Assembly: GCA_963712765.1 (NCBI GenBank)
Contig: CAVQIX010000006.1
Coordinates: 124,001-188,000, forward strand
Source of the DNA: CAXMST01 sp963712765
GTDB lineage: Bacteria > Actinomycetota > Thermoleophilia > Solirubrobacterales > 70-9
DNA length: 64,000 nt
Reading direction: 5' to 3'
Shown here: positions 24,608 to 32,922 of the stretch, piece after piece
Layout of the letters: each line of letters starts with the position of its first letter
Numbering within the stretch: position 1 is the first letter of the stretch
Program-made: the position numbers and the translations under genes
The notes under the pieces: model-generated
The model's input: only the letters and a program-made list of their open reading frames with translations
Told to the model about the DNA's origin: nothing
Database searches by the model: none

Positions 24608-25333
24608 TCACCAGACCAGCTGCTCAGCCTCGAGCGGTTCGGGGTTGCGCTCGTCGGAGACGATTCGGCCGTCCCTCATCTTCAGCACGCGGTCCGCCAT
24701 CCGCGCGATCGCCGCGTTGTGGGTGACGAGCAAGACGGTCTGATCGAGCTCATGGCTCACGGCATGCAGGAGCGAGAGGACCTTTCGCCCGGTCTCGAGG
24801 TCAAGCGCACCGGTCGGCTCGTCGCCGAGGAGCAGCCGCGGGCCGCCGGCCAGAGCCCGCGCCACGGCGACCCGCTGCTGCTCGCCGCCCGATAATTGCG
24901 CGGGGAAGTGATCGACGCGATCGCCGAGGCCGACCCGATCCAGCATCTCATCGGCCCGCTCTTCGTCACCGACGAGCTCTGCGATCAGCAGCACGTTCTC
25001 GAGTGCAGTCAAGGTCGGGATCAGGTTGAAGAACTGGAAGATGAAGCCGACCGTCTCGCGTCGAAAGCGCGTCCGGCCTTCCTCGTCGAGGTCGGAGACC
25101 TCGCGGCCCCCGACCAGGACCGATCCTGCGCTCGCGCGCTCGATCCCCCCGATCACGTTCAGCAGCGTGGTCTTGCCCGAGCCACTTGGACCGAGCAGGA
25201 CGACGAACTCCTCAGGCCGGATCTCGAGGTCGACGTCGCGCAGAGCGTGGACGGCGAGCTGGCCTTCCCCGTAGGTCTTCTCGACGCCGCTGAGGCGCAC
25301 CGCCAGCTCGGTCTCGACCGCTGAGGATCCCAC
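24608..25333 (-). CDS. ABC transporter ATP-binding protein (MacB/LolD type)
   Basis: A 241-residue ATPase with Walker A GPSGSGKTT, Q-loop FIFQFFNLIPTLTALENV, signature LSGGEQQR, Walker B LLLGDEP and the switch His in LLVTHN. The FFNLIPTLTA segment is characteristic of LolD/MacB/FtsE-type ATPases that drive FtsX permeases. GTG at 25333 is preferred: TAGACT lies eight bases upstream, while the earlier GTG at 25339 would be only two bases from it. It is co-transcribed with the permease gene 27 bases downstream. Confidence 0.93.
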   Translation of the reverse strand: MGSSAVETELAVRLSGVEKTYGEGQLAVHALRDVDLEIRPEEFVVLLGPSGSGKTTLLNVIGGIERASAGSVLVGGREVSDLDEEGRTRFRRETVGFIFQFFNLIPTLTALENVLLIAELVGDEERADEMLDRVGLGDRVDHFPAQLSGGEQQRVAVARALAGGPRLLLGDEPTGALDLETGRKVLSLLHAVSHELDQTVLLVTHNAAIARMADRVLKMRDGRIVSDERNPEPLEAEQLVW

Positions 25334-25341
25334 GACCACGG

Positions 25342-25347
25342 AGTCTA
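25342..25347 (-). promoter_or_regulatory. -10 hexamer of the ABC transporter operon
   Basis: TAGACT eight bases before the GTG at 25333; leaderless arrangement. Confidence 0.5.
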
Positions 25348-25395
25348 TTTCGCCCGGCGCCGTCGATGGACACAGTCAGCACTCGCTGACGCCGG

Positions 25396-25437
25396 GAGCC
25401 CCCGGCGGAAACCGGGGGCTCAGAACCGGGGGCTCAG
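25396..25437 (-). terminator. strong hairpin with duplicated arm
   Basis: A perfect 10-base inverted repeat (GAGCCCCCGG at 25396-25405, CCGGGGGCTC at 25412-25421) with a six-base loop. The right arm is repeated 14 bases further on: ACCGGGGGCTCAG occurs at 25411-25423 and 25425-25437. Two competing hairpins can therefore form. It lies 55 bases past the PepSY gene stop and before the ABC promoter. No T-run follows, so termination is likely but not certain. The rest of 25340-25492 holds nothing else. Confidence 0.5.
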
Positions 25438-25492
25438 GGATGCTTCGCCTTTCGGGGACGAGCCGGTCGCCCTGCGCTGGCCCCGACGAACC

Positions 25493-25825
25493 TCAATCGG
25501 AGTCTTCGTCGGCACCCTCGCTGCCGTCGTCGTCGGGAGCGGTCCCGACCTGGTTGAAGTCGGCGTCCAGGTGTACCTCGATCTGGGAGCCGTCGTCGCG
25601 CTTGACCTCGACCTCGAAGACGCCTGGCCCATCGCCGTCCTGGGTCTCGACCTCGGTCACGGTCCCGCCCCCGACCGCCTCGATGGCCGCGGCTGAGGCG
25701 TCGTCGGCATCGGGTCCCTTGACCTTCTCCTCGGATCCGCCGACGGCGTAGCTCGCGCCGAACGCAATCGCTGCCAACGCGCCGACGCCCGCGGCGCCAG
25801 CTGCGATCTTTGGATTGATCTTCAC
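25493..25825 (-). CDS. small exported or membrane-anchored PepSY-like protein
   Basis: A 110-residue protein with a Lys-rich N-terminus, one hydrophobic segment (about residues 8-28, without a lipobox Cys) and a PepSY-like domain (about 40-95: ASAAAIEAVGGGTVTEVE, then VFEVEVKRDDGSQIEVHLDADF). PepSY domains often inhibit or sense extracellular peptidases. The tail is strongly acidic (DDDGSEGADEDSD). AGGAGG lies about 14 bases before the ATG, further than usual. Confidence 0.75.
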   Translation of the reverse strand: MKINPKIAAGAAGVGALAAIAFGASYAVGGSEEKVKGPDADDASAAAIEAVGGGTVTEVETQDGDGPGVFEVEVKRDDGSQIEVHLDADFNQVGTAPDDDGSEGADEDSD

Positions 25826-25913
25826 TCTCGGAGACCTCCTGCTTGGATGGACGGGCAGCTATAGACGACAACCATTAGCCGGAAATGAGAACGGTGCCGC
25901 AGCCGCCCTCCGG

Positions 25914-27122
25914 TCAGGAGGAGGCGGCCACGAGATCGGCGATCGCGGCGTGGGTCTCGGCGGGACGCTCGAGCTGGGGGACGTGGCCGCAGTCGAGCTC
26001 GAGGTGAAGCGCCGTCGGCAACGCCCTCTCGACGTGGCGCCGGAAGCCGATCGGAACGAGTTCATCCTGCTGTCCCCATACGAACAGGCTCGGTTGATGC
26101 ATGAGGCGGAGCCTCGGCCAGAAGCCCGCCTCGCCGTAGGGCTCGTCGAGGTAGATGCGGCGCGCTGCCTCATAGAAGGCATGCCGGCCGGCGGGTGTCA
26201 GATAGGCGCGGAGGAACTCGTCAACGCCCGCCGCGGTCCAGCCATCGTTGCCACCGGGGACCAGCCCACGCACGATCGGCTCAACGATCCGGCGCGGCGC
26301 TGGCTGGATCAGGGCGAGCTTCGACAGCGGCAGCGAGAGCACGGCGCGCAGCGGACGCTGGCGGAGCCAAGCGAGCGCCGGGGCCAGCAGCGAGGTCGAG
26401 GCGACGAGGTCCGGCTCCCTGATCGCCAGCTCGATCGCGATCCGCCCGCCCATGCTGTTGCCGACCAGATGGGCGTGGTCGATCGAGAGCTCGTTGAGGG
26501 CGACGGCAACGGCTCGGGCGAAGTAGGGGGCGTCGTAGGGGGCGGTGAGCGGCTTGTGGGAGTCACCGAAGCCGAGCAGGTCGAGGGCGATCACGCGATG
26601 GGTCTGCGCCAGGGCGTTGACGGTCGGCATGAATGAGGCCTTGGTGGCGCCGAGGCCATGGATGCAGACGACCCGAGGAGCGTCGAGGGGTCCCGCGGCG
26701 AGGTACGACATCGCGCCGTCGGAGGTCTGTACGCGATCGAATGAGAGGCGCTGATCGCCGGTCTCGCCGCTGGTCGCCGCGAGCAGGCCGATTCCGAGGT
26801 GGAGGTTGTGGCGGACGATCAGCCGTCCCGCTCGGAAGGCGTCCATGCCGCCGCGGGCATCGGCGACGATCGCCTCCCAGGTCCTGAGGTCCGCCGAGAT
26901 CCGGGCTCCGGGATCACCCGTGTCGCCTGCCCTGCGGAGCGCCGCGTGCTCGCCGGCGATCACCACATCCCAGGAGCCGATGTTCTCGATCTCTAGGCGG
27001 ATCCTCGCGCCGCCGCCGGGGATGTCCATTACCGTCGGGTCGTAGCGCTCGATCAATCGCTGTAGTAGCTCCGGCGGCGCGTGGCTCGCCCCTGCGCCCT
27101 CGGTTTGGACCTGCCCCGCCAC
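25914..27122 (-). CDS. alpha/beta hydrolase with N-terminal SCP2-like domain
   Basis: A 402-residue protein. Residues about 15-118 look like an SCP2 sterol-carrier-like lipid-binding domain (IRLEIENIGSWDVVI, GDPGARISADLRTWEAIVAD, DAFRAGRLIVRHNLHLG). Residues 135-400 form an alpha/beta hydrolase: oxyanion HGLGA, nucleophile GNSMGG, an acid in FVWGQQDELV and the His in LDCGHVPQLE. The fusion suggests hydrolysis of a lipid or sterol-like ester delivered by the SCP2 part. The GTG at 27122 has TAGGTT six bases upstream. It has no operon partner. Confidence 0.82.
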   Translation of the reverse strand: MAGQVQTEGAGASHAPPELLQRLIERYDPTVMDIPGGGARIRLEIENIGSWDVVIAGEHAALRRAGDTGDPGARISADLRTWEAIVADARGGMDAFRAGRLIVRHNLHLGIGLLAATSGETGDQRLSFDRVQTSDGAMSYLAAGPLDAPRVVCIHGLGATKASFMPTVNALAQTHRVIALDLLGFGDSHKPLTAPYDAPYFARAVAVALNELSIDHAHLVGNSMGGRIAIELAIREPDLVASTSLLAPALAWLRQRPLRAVLSLPLSKLALIQPAPRRIVEPIVRGLVPGGNDGWTAAGVDEFLRAYLTPAGRHAFYEAARRIYLDEPYGEAGFWPRLRLMHQPSLFVWGQQDELVPIGFRRHVERALPTALHLELDCGHVPQLERPAETHAAIADLVAASS

Positions 27123-27128
27123 GGGGGG

Positions 27129-27134
27129 AACCTA
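27129..27134 (-). promoter_or_regulatory. -10 hexamer of the SCP2-hydrolase gene
   Basis: TAGGTT six bases before the GTG at 27122; leaderless arrangement. Confidence 0.5.
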
Positions 27135-27162
27135 TCGACGCCGGACCGACGGCGGCGTTCGC

Positions 27163-28665
27163 TCAGCTCTCGACGAAGAACGGACCGCTGACCTGGCCGC
27201 TGGAGAAGAAGCGGCTGGTGACCGTCTTCTTGCGGGTGAAGAACTCGACCGCGTCGGTGCCGTGGGCGTGCAGATCGCCGAGGAAGGAGTCCTTCCAGCC
27301 GCTGAACGGAAAGAAGGCGACGGGTGCGGCGACGCCGATGTTGACGCCGACCATGCCGGCATCCACCTCGTGTCGAAAGCGGCGAACGGCGGCGCCCGAC
27401 TCGGTGAAGATCGAGACACCGTTGCCGAAGCGGCTGCGGGCGACCGTCTCGATCGCCTCCTCCAGCGTCTCGGTCTCGATCACCGAGAGCACCGGACCGA
27501 AGATCTCCTCCCGAGCCGCCTCCATCTCGGGCCTGACGGAGCCGAGGATCGTCGGCGCCACGAAGCTCCCGGCGCGATTGGAATCGGGGATGCGGCCGTC
27601 CACCAGCAGCTCGGCCCCCTCCCCCGCCGCGCGCTCGATCGCCCCCGAGATCCGCTCGCGGGCGGCGGCGGAGATCACCGGGCCGACGTCGGTGGACTCA
27701 TCGAGGCCATCACCCACGCTGAGCTCCTCGGTGCGCTGGATCAGCTCCGGGAGCAGTCGCTCGCGGGCCTCGCCGACGGTGACGAGGACCGATCCGGCCA
27801 TGCAGCGCTGCCCGGCGGCTCCGAAGGCTGAGCCGATGATCCCGTCGACCGTCTTGTCGACCACCGCGTCGGGCATCGCGACCATGTGGTTCTTGGCGCC
27901 GCCGAGCGCCTGGACACGCTTGCCGGTCCGAGCGGCACCCTCGTAGACGATCCGGGCCACCGGGGCGGATCCGACGAAGCTGACCGCGTCGATCCCGGGG
28001 TGCTCGAGGATGCCCTCGACGATCTGGCGACCTCCGTTGACGAGGTTCACAACCCCCGCCGGAAGGCCAAGCTCGTCGATCACCTCGAAGGCGATCTGCT
28101 GGGTCATCGGAACCTGCTCGGAGGGCTTGAGGATGAAGCTGTTGCCGCAGCCGATTGCGAAGGGAAGGAACCAGAAGGGCACCATCGCCGGGAAGTTGAA
28201 CGGCGCGATCGCCGCGCAGACGCCGACGGGCTGGCGGATCGTCTCGCAGTCGACGCCGCGGGAGACGTCCTCGATCACCTTTCCCTGCATCGTGGTCGGA
28301 ATCGCGCAGGCGGCCTCGACCATCTCGATCATCCGTGCCACCTCGGCACGGGCGTCCGCGATCGTCTTGCCCATCTCCGCGGTCACCGAGCGAGCCAGGT
28401 CCTCGCGACGTGCGTCGAGGCCGGCACGAAGGTCGAATAGGTGCCGCGAACGCTGGATCACGCTGACCGCTCGCCACGCGGGTAGCGCCGAGCGGGCGGC
28501 CTCGACGGCAGCATCGAGATCGGAGCGGTTGGATAGAGGTACCTCGGCCAGCGTCTCGCCGCTGGCGGGGTTGTCGACCGCGAGGCGCTCGGTCGCCGAT
28601 GCCGGCTTCCACTTCCCGCCGACGTAGTTGTCGAGGACCTTCGTCGCTGTGCCGGTGGCTTCCAT
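27163..28665 (-). CDS. mmsA: CoA-acylating methylmalonate-semialdehyde dehydrogenase
   Basis: A 500-residue aldehyde dehydrogenase of the MmsA/IolA group, converting (methyl)malonate semialdehyde with CoA and NAD to propionyl- or acetyl-CoA in valine, thymine or inositol breakdown. The group-specific features are NFPAMVPFWFLPFAIGCGN, catalytic Cys in FGAAGQRCMAG, ALGGAKNHM, and PFSGWKDSFLGDLHAHG near the C-terminus. The ATG at 28665 is preceded by GGAGAGGAG, a good ribosome site; an open frame to 28758 is upstream extension. No other valine or inositol pathway gene is nearby. Confidence 0.93.
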   Translation of the reverse strand: MEATGTATKVLDNYVGGKWKPASATERLAVDNPASGETLAEVPLSNRSDLDAAVEAARSALPAWRAVSVIQRSRHLFDLRAGLDARREDLARSVTAEMGKTIADARAEVARMIEMVEAACAIPTTMQGKVIEDVSRGVDCETIRQPVGVCAAIAPFNFPAMVPFWFLPFAIGCGNSFILKPSEQVPMTQQIAFEVIDELGLPAGVVNLVNGGRQIVEGILEHPGIDAVSFVGSAPVARIVYEGAARTGKRVQALGGAKNHMVAMPDAVVDKTVDGIIGSAFGAAGQRCMAGSVLVTVGEARERLLPELIQRTEELSVGDGLDESTDVGPVISAAARERISGAIERAAGEGAELLVDGRIPDSNRAGSFVAPTILGSVRPEMEAAREEIFGPVLSVIETETLEEAIETVARSRFGNGVSIFTESGAAVRRFRHEVDAGMVGVNIGVAAPVAFFPFSGWKDSFLGDLHAHGTDAVEFFTRKKTVTSRFFSSGQVSGPFFVES

Positions 28666-28770
28666 CTGCCGGCTCCTCTCCGCTGGGTACACCCCCATTA
28701 CAGCGCCTCTGCTCCCCGGGCAAGGGGCTCGGGAGGCGAGTTCTGCCTGGATGGACAATCATCTCCGACC

Positions 28771-29109
28771 GTGTTCGACCACCTGCCCGACTCGCGCCAG
28801 TCGCTGCTCGGCCTCACCGCAGAGGGGGATGAGGCCTGGTTGATCCGCGGGATCTCGCAGAAGATCTACACCTGCCCGGGCTGCCACGGCACGATCGGGA
28901 TCGGCGATGAACACGTCGTGGTGCAGTTCGTGCTCCGGCTCGGCGGCACCGATCATCATCACTGGCACCGGCGCTGCGCCCGTGATCTGCTGATCCCCGA
29001 TCTCCGTCAGCTGAAGGCGGTCAACGCCGGTGAGTCGGGACGGGGGAAGCTCGAGAAGCGCGGCCGGCGGCCGGCGGGAAAGCGCGGCAGGCGCGCGCCA
29101 CGCCGATAG
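28771..29109 (+). CDS. small putative zinc-binding protein
   Basis: A 112-residue protein. CPGC at about residues 35-38 and an HHHWHRRC segment at about 68-75 could form a C2HC-type zinc knuckle. The C-terminal 25 residues are almost all Arg, Lys and Gly, suggesting nucleic-acid binding. I recall similar small proteins in actinobacteria but no function. Start GTG at 28771, divergent from mmsA. Confidence 0.65.
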   Translation: MFDHLPDSRQSLLGLTAEGDEAWLIRGISQKIYTCPGCHGTIGIGDEHVVVQFVLRLGGTDHHHWHRRCARDLLIPDLRQLKAVNAGESGRGKLEKRGRRPAGKRGRRAPRR

Positions 29110-29126
29110 GGGCCGGGTCGGCTGGG

Positions 29127-30110
29127 CTAGCCCGTTACCTTGTCGAGCGCCGCGTTGAGCTCGGCCTCGCTGAAGGCGCCCTCGATCGCGGTCGAGACCT
29201 TGCCGTCGGCGTCGATCACGAACAGCCAGGGCTCGGAGGGGAGGTTGTAGGTCGCCACCTGCTCGCGAACGCCCTTGTCGACGAGGTTGTCCTTGTAGAT
29301 CTCCTGCATGATGAACTGGGCGTCATCGCCACGTTTGCTCTTGACCTGCTCGGCGATATCGACGACAGGGCCGCACACCCGGCTCGAACACAGCGCAGGG
29401 GTCGCGAACAGGAGCACGACGGGCTCCTTACCGGCAACGTCCGCGAAGTCCGTGTCGTGCATCGTGCTGGGCGGCTGGCGGGTGTCGATCTTGCTGAGAT
29501 CACCGCCGACGTCATCGGCCGTGTCGGTGTTGACGACCGGGGCGAGATCACCGGCGGCGGGGACCTTCGGGAAGCGGCCGACGACCGCGCTTGGGACCGC
29601 CGTGAAGGCGAGATCGTCGCCGTCGCGGATCAACGCCAGAAGACGCCATTCGCCCTTCTTGTCGAACTCGACCTCGGACGCGTAGATCGACTCGGCGGCA
29701 TCGGGATCGCTGGCGGTGCTGCGGGAGCGGAACGGCGCCTCGACGTCGAGGGACTCGACAGCCGCCGGGAAGGGCCCGATCGCCGGCTTGTTCGGCCTGG
29801 CGGCATAGATCGCAAGCTCGGCGTCGGGGACCCCCTGGCGGGCGACGGTGAAGACGCCGAAGCCAAGACGGTTGGTGCCCTCGTGGAACACCTGACCGGC
29901 CGGAGCAACGACCAGGTCGCTCTGGTTGCCGACGTCGGCGGCGATCTCCTCCAGCGTGCGGCCGTCCGGACTGGGGAAGTCAGAGGCGTCGGGAATCCCG
30001 GAAGCGGTGGTCGAGGACTCGCCGTCGGAGCCGCAACCGACGGCTACGAGGCCGACGAGCAGCAGCGCGGCAGGTACTACCAGCCGCTGACGGACGGTGA
30101 AGCGGTACAT
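29127..30110 (-). CDS. lipoprotein with thioredoxin-like domain
   Basis: A 327-residue predicted lipoprotein: Arg-containing N-terminus, hydrophobic stretch and lipobox ending VAVGC. A Ser/Thr/Pro linker follows, then a beta-rich region (about residues 60-195) and a C-terminal thioredoxin-like domain (about 200-325). In the latter, LFATPALCSSRVCGP holds two Cys separated by four residues (CxxxxC, an unusual spacing), with the cis-Pro region around LPSEPWLFVID. It may act in extracytoplasmic redox or copper handling, as in SCO-like proteins. Start ATG 30110 is set by TAAGAT eight bases upstream; an in-frame TTG at 30119 is rejected. Confidence 0.75.
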   Translation of the reverse strand: MYRFTVRQRLVVPAALLLVGLVAVGCGSDGESSTTASGIPDASDFPSPDGRTLEEIAADVGNQSDLVVAPAGQVFHEGTNRLGFGVFTVARQGVPDAELAIYAARPNKPAIGPFPAAVESLDVEAPFRSRSTASDPDAAESIYASEVEFDKKGEWRLLALIRDGDDLAFTAVPSAVVGRFPKVPAAGDLAPVVNTDTADDVGGDLSKIDTRQPPSTMHDTDFADVAGKEPVVLLFATPALCSSRVCGPVVDIAEQVKSKRGDDAQFIMQEIYKDNLVDKGVREQVATYNLPSEPWLFVIDADGKVSTAIEGAFSEAELNAALDKVTG

Positions 30111-30118
30111 GGGCTGCA

Positions 30119-30124
30119 ATCTTA
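30119..30124 (-). promoter_or_regulatory. -10 hexamer of the thioredoxin-like lipoprotein gene
   Basis: TAAGAT eight bases before the ATG at 30110; it overlaps the alternative TTG start, which argues against that start. Confidence 0.5.
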
Positions 30125-30183
30125 GGGAGGCGCTCTAAGCGGTCCTAAACGTCAGCCGCCGTCGGATCCCCTGGCGCTGCCGC

Positions 30184-30189
30184 TAGATT
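30184..30189 (+). promoter_or_regulatory. -10 hexamer of the SDR gene at 30219
   Basis: TAGATT followed by about 18 bases and AAGGAG at 30208-30213, five bases before a TTG start. An ordinary leadered promoter. Confidence 0.4.
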
Positions 30190-30218
30190 CCCGATCGCAA
30201 GCGAGCGAAGGAGTCGAG

Positions 30219-30953
30219 TTGGCCGACAGAGCAGCAATCGTGACCGGAGGATCGAGCGGGATCGGCTTGGCGATCGCGCGAGCGCTCGGTGAGGATGGCT
30301 ACGCCGTGACCGTCTCGGCCCGGCGTCCGGACAAGCTCGAGAAGGCCGTGGCAGAGCTCACCACGGCCGGCCTCGAGGCCACAGCGAAGGCCGCCGACGT
30401 CTCCGACGAGGAGCAGGTGCGAGAGCTCGTCGCCGACCATCGCGAGCGCAACGGGCGCCTCGACGTCCTGGTCAACAACGCCGGGGTGGGGATCGGTGGG
30501 CCGCTGGCGGAGATCGAGACCAAGAAGCTCGACATGCAGCTCGACGTCAACCTCCGCTCCTACGTGATCGCGATCCGGGAGGCGATGCCCCTGCTGAAGG
30601 AGGCCGGGGCCGAACACGGCAAAGCGCTGATCGTCAACACCGCTTCGATCGCCGGCAAGGCGGGCCAGGGCTGGCTCGCCGTCTACTCCGCGACCAAGGC
30701 CGGTGTGATCGGGCTCAGCCAGGCGACACAGGCCGAGGTCGGCAGCGACGGGATTCAGTGCACGGCCCTCTGCCCCGGCTTCGTCGACACGCCGATGACC
30801 GAGTGGGTGCGCGAGCAGGTCGAGCCGAAGGATATGATCCAGCCCGAGGATCTGGCCGAGACGGTGCGACTGCTGCTGCGGACCTCGCCGAACTGCCTGA
30901 TTCCGGAGGTCGTTTACTCGCGGCCCGGCGACCCCTCGGCGTTCGCGGTCTGA
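30219..30953 (+). CDS. short-chain dehydrogenase/reductase, 3-oxoacyl reductase-like
   Basis: A 244-residue classical SDR. The NAD(P)-binding TGGSSGIG is near the N-terminus, followed by NNAGVG, the catalytic Ser in NTASIAG, and YSATK with catalytic Tyr and Lys. The C-terminal PGFVDTPMTEW resembles FabG-type reductases. The start is TTG at 30219, chosen for the AAGGAG five bases upstream and because the Rossmann strand follows at once. An Arg in the VSARRPDKL segment suggests NADP preference. Stand-alone gene, substrate unknown. Confidence 0.87.
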   Translation: MADRAAIVTGGSSGIGLAIARALGEDGYAVTVSARRPDKLEKAVAELTTAGLEATAKAADVSDEEQVRELVADHRERNGRLDVLVNNAGVGIGGPLAEIETKKLDMQLDVNLRSYVIAIREAMPLLKEAGAEHGKALIVNTASIAGKAGQGWLAVYSATKAGVIGLSQATQAEVGSDGIQCTALCPGFVDTPMTEWVREQVEPKDMIQPEDLAETVRLLLRTSPNCLIPEVVYSRPGDPSAFAV

Positions 30954-30964
30954 GCCGGGCGGGC

Positions 30965-31600
30965 CTAGACCGTCTCGGCGCCGGTGGGCTCGCGGCCGGG
31001 GTCGAGGGCCTCATCGGCGAGCTGCTCATTGAGCTGCTCGGAGGCCGCGGCAAGGCGTCGGCGGTAGACGTCGTAGCGGCGAGTCGGACGCAGCCAGGCC
31101 CAGCGCGGCTTGCCGCTGAGCTCCGAGCTGCGATTGCGCTCGCCGGTGGCGGCGGGTCGGGGAGCACCCCCGCGACCGACCTCGATCGCGTCGGCGACGG
31201 CGGCCGAGCGGCGATGCTCGGAGCGCTCCCTGCGGATCTGGGCGGCGGCCTCGGTGATCGAGCCGGAGTAGCTCTGCGTCTCGATGCCATCGTCGATCAG
31301 GCTGACCTCGAGGTAGCCGCGGAGCGCGGCGACCTCGCGGCGGGTTGCGCGACGCGGTTTACGGGCGCCCGTAAAGCAATCCCAGGCGCGGGCGAAGGTG
31401 GAGAGGTCGGTGCGACCGCCGTTGCGATGGGCGGCGAGCATCGGGCAGACGCCGCCGCTGTCGGAGTCGGAGTAGGCACCGACGATGATCCGGTTGCTGT
31501 CGATTCCCCGCAGCATCGCCTCACGCGTGCGGAGCGGCATCGACTCGACGGTGCGCCGCAGACGCGAGGCCGGATTGCGGTAGCCGTTGCGAAGGTTCAC
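30965..31600 (-). CDS. uncharacterised protein, basic
   Basis: A 211-residue protein, rich in Arg and without membrane segments. The first 120 residues look well ordered: YRNPASRLRRTVESMPLRTREAML, a Gly/Asp/Cys segment GVCPMLAAHRNGGRTD, an aromatic FARAWDCFTGARKPRRATRREV, and LEVSLIDDG. The C-terminal 90 residues are low-complexity and charged. I think similar proteins occur across Thermoleophilia, but I know no function. The start is GTG at 31600. Confidence 0.7.
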   Translation of the reverse strand: MNLRNGYRNPASRLRRTVESMPLRTREAMLRGIDSNRIIVGAYSDSDSGGVCPMLAAHRNGGRTDLSTFARAWDCFTGARKPRRATRREVAALRGYLEVSLIDDGIETQSYSGSITEAAAQIRRERSEHRRSAAVADAIEVGRGGAPRPAATGERNRSSELSGKPRWAWLRPTRRYDVYRRRLAAASEQLNEQLADEALDPGREPTGAETV

Positions 31601-31728
31601 GCTGCAAAGGATGCAGGCGGCGCGGCCAGCCGGGTGCGGTCGAGATCGCGTCGAACGGGATGTTGCAGGGGCAGGAGACCGGCGCCGGCCCCAATAGGGA
31701 CCGCAGGGGCTACGCGGGGGGCCGGCGG

Positions 31729-32922
31729 ATGAGTGGCCGGAGGATCCTGGTCGCGGCCTTCGGCGACGCCGGGCACGCGTTCCCGGCCATCGCTCTGTCG
31801 CTGGCTCTGCATGATCGGGGCCACGAGGTCGCGCTCGAGACCTGGGAGCGGTGGCGGGAGCCGGCCGAGGCGCGGGGCCTGCGATTCCACGCGGCCGAGG
31901 AGTGCTCCCTCTTTCCCCCGCCTCCCCCGGGGACGGTGGCGGGTCCGGCGCAGGCGGCTCGCGCCCTGCTGCCGCTGCTGGAGGACTTCGACCCCGACCT
32001 GGTGGTGAGCGACGTCATCACTCTGGCGCCGTCGCTCGCCGCGGAGATCTACGGCTGCCCGCGGGCGACGCTGATCCCCCACCTCTACCCGGTCCATCAG
32101 GGCGGGATGCCGTTCTTCGGCTTTGGAGTGATGCCGCCGCGGAGCATGCTCGGGGCCGCCGCCTGGCGCGCGGGTCGGCCGATTCTGGAGGCGGGCCTGC
32201 GGCGTGGGCGGCGCGAGCTCAACCAGACGAGGGCGGAGCTGGGGCTGGCGCCGGTCAGCGGCTTCCATGGGGCGATGAGCGAGGATCTCGTCCTCGTCGG
32301 CACCTATCCGGAGCTTGAGCATCCACGGCAGTGGCCCGCCGAGGTCGCCGTCTGCGGGCCTCTCGGGTTCGAGATCCCCCACCCCGACGTCGAGCTCCCA
32401 GACGGTGAGGGCCCCCTGATCCTGGTTGCCTCGAGTACCGCTCACGATCCGGACTGCCTGCTGATCCGTCGCTGTCTGAGGGCGTTCGAGCGGGAGCCGG
32501 TCCGCGTCCTGGCGACCAGCAACGGCCACTTCCCATCCGACCCGATCGACGTCCCGGCCAACGGCCGCCTGGTCGGATGGCTCTCCTACAGCCAGGCGAT
32601 GGCCGCTGCCGACCTCGTCGTCTGTCACGGCGGGCACGGCACGGTCTGCAGGGCGATCGAGGCGGGGCTGCCGCTACTGGTATCGCCGGCGATCGGCGAC
32701 ATGGCTGAGAACGGGGCCCGCGTGCAGTGGGCCGGTGCGGGCTTGATGCTCCCGGCCCGGCTGCGCGGCGCCGCGACGTTGCGAGTGGTTGCGCGTGAGC
32801 TGCTCGGGGATCGGCGCTACCGGCGGCGTGTCCGCGAGATCGCCTCAGCAACCCCTCCCGGCGCCGGCGCCGATCGGGCTAGCGAGTTGATCGAGGGGCT
32901 GCTTGGGCGCGCCGGGAACTAG
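31729..32922 (+). CDS. GT1-family glycosyltransferase (MGT/UGT-like)
   Basis: A 397-residue GT-B glycosyltransferase. The N-terminal acceptor domain begins RRILVAAFGDAGHAFPAIALS. The C-terminal donor domain contains the PSPG-like segment GWLSYSQAMAAADLVVCHGGHGTVCRAIEAGLPLLVSP with a His-Gly-Gly-His core. Related enzymes glycosylate macrolides, sterols or glycolipids. Start ATG at 31729. The last 44 bases overlap the 3-prime end of the convergent diguanylate cyclase gene. Confidence 0.85.
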   Translation: MSGRRILVAAFGDAGHAFPAIALSLALHDRGHEVALETWERWREPAEARGLRFHAAEECSLFPPPPPGTVAGPAQAARALLPLLEDFDPDLVVSDVITLAPSLAAEIYGCPRATLIPHLYPVHQGGMPFFGFGVMPPRSMLGAAAWRAGRPILEAGLRRGRRELNQTRAELGLAPVSGFHGAMSEDLVLVGTYPELEHPRQWPAEVAVCGPLGFEIPHPDVELPDGEGPLILVASSTAHDPDCLLIRRCLRAFEREPVRVLATSNGHFPSDPIDVPANGRLVGWLSYSQAMAAADLVVCHGGHGTVCRAIEAGLPLLVSPAIGDMAENGARVQWAGAGLMLPARLRGAATLRVVARELLGDRRYRRRVREIASATPPGAGADRASELIEGLLGRAGN

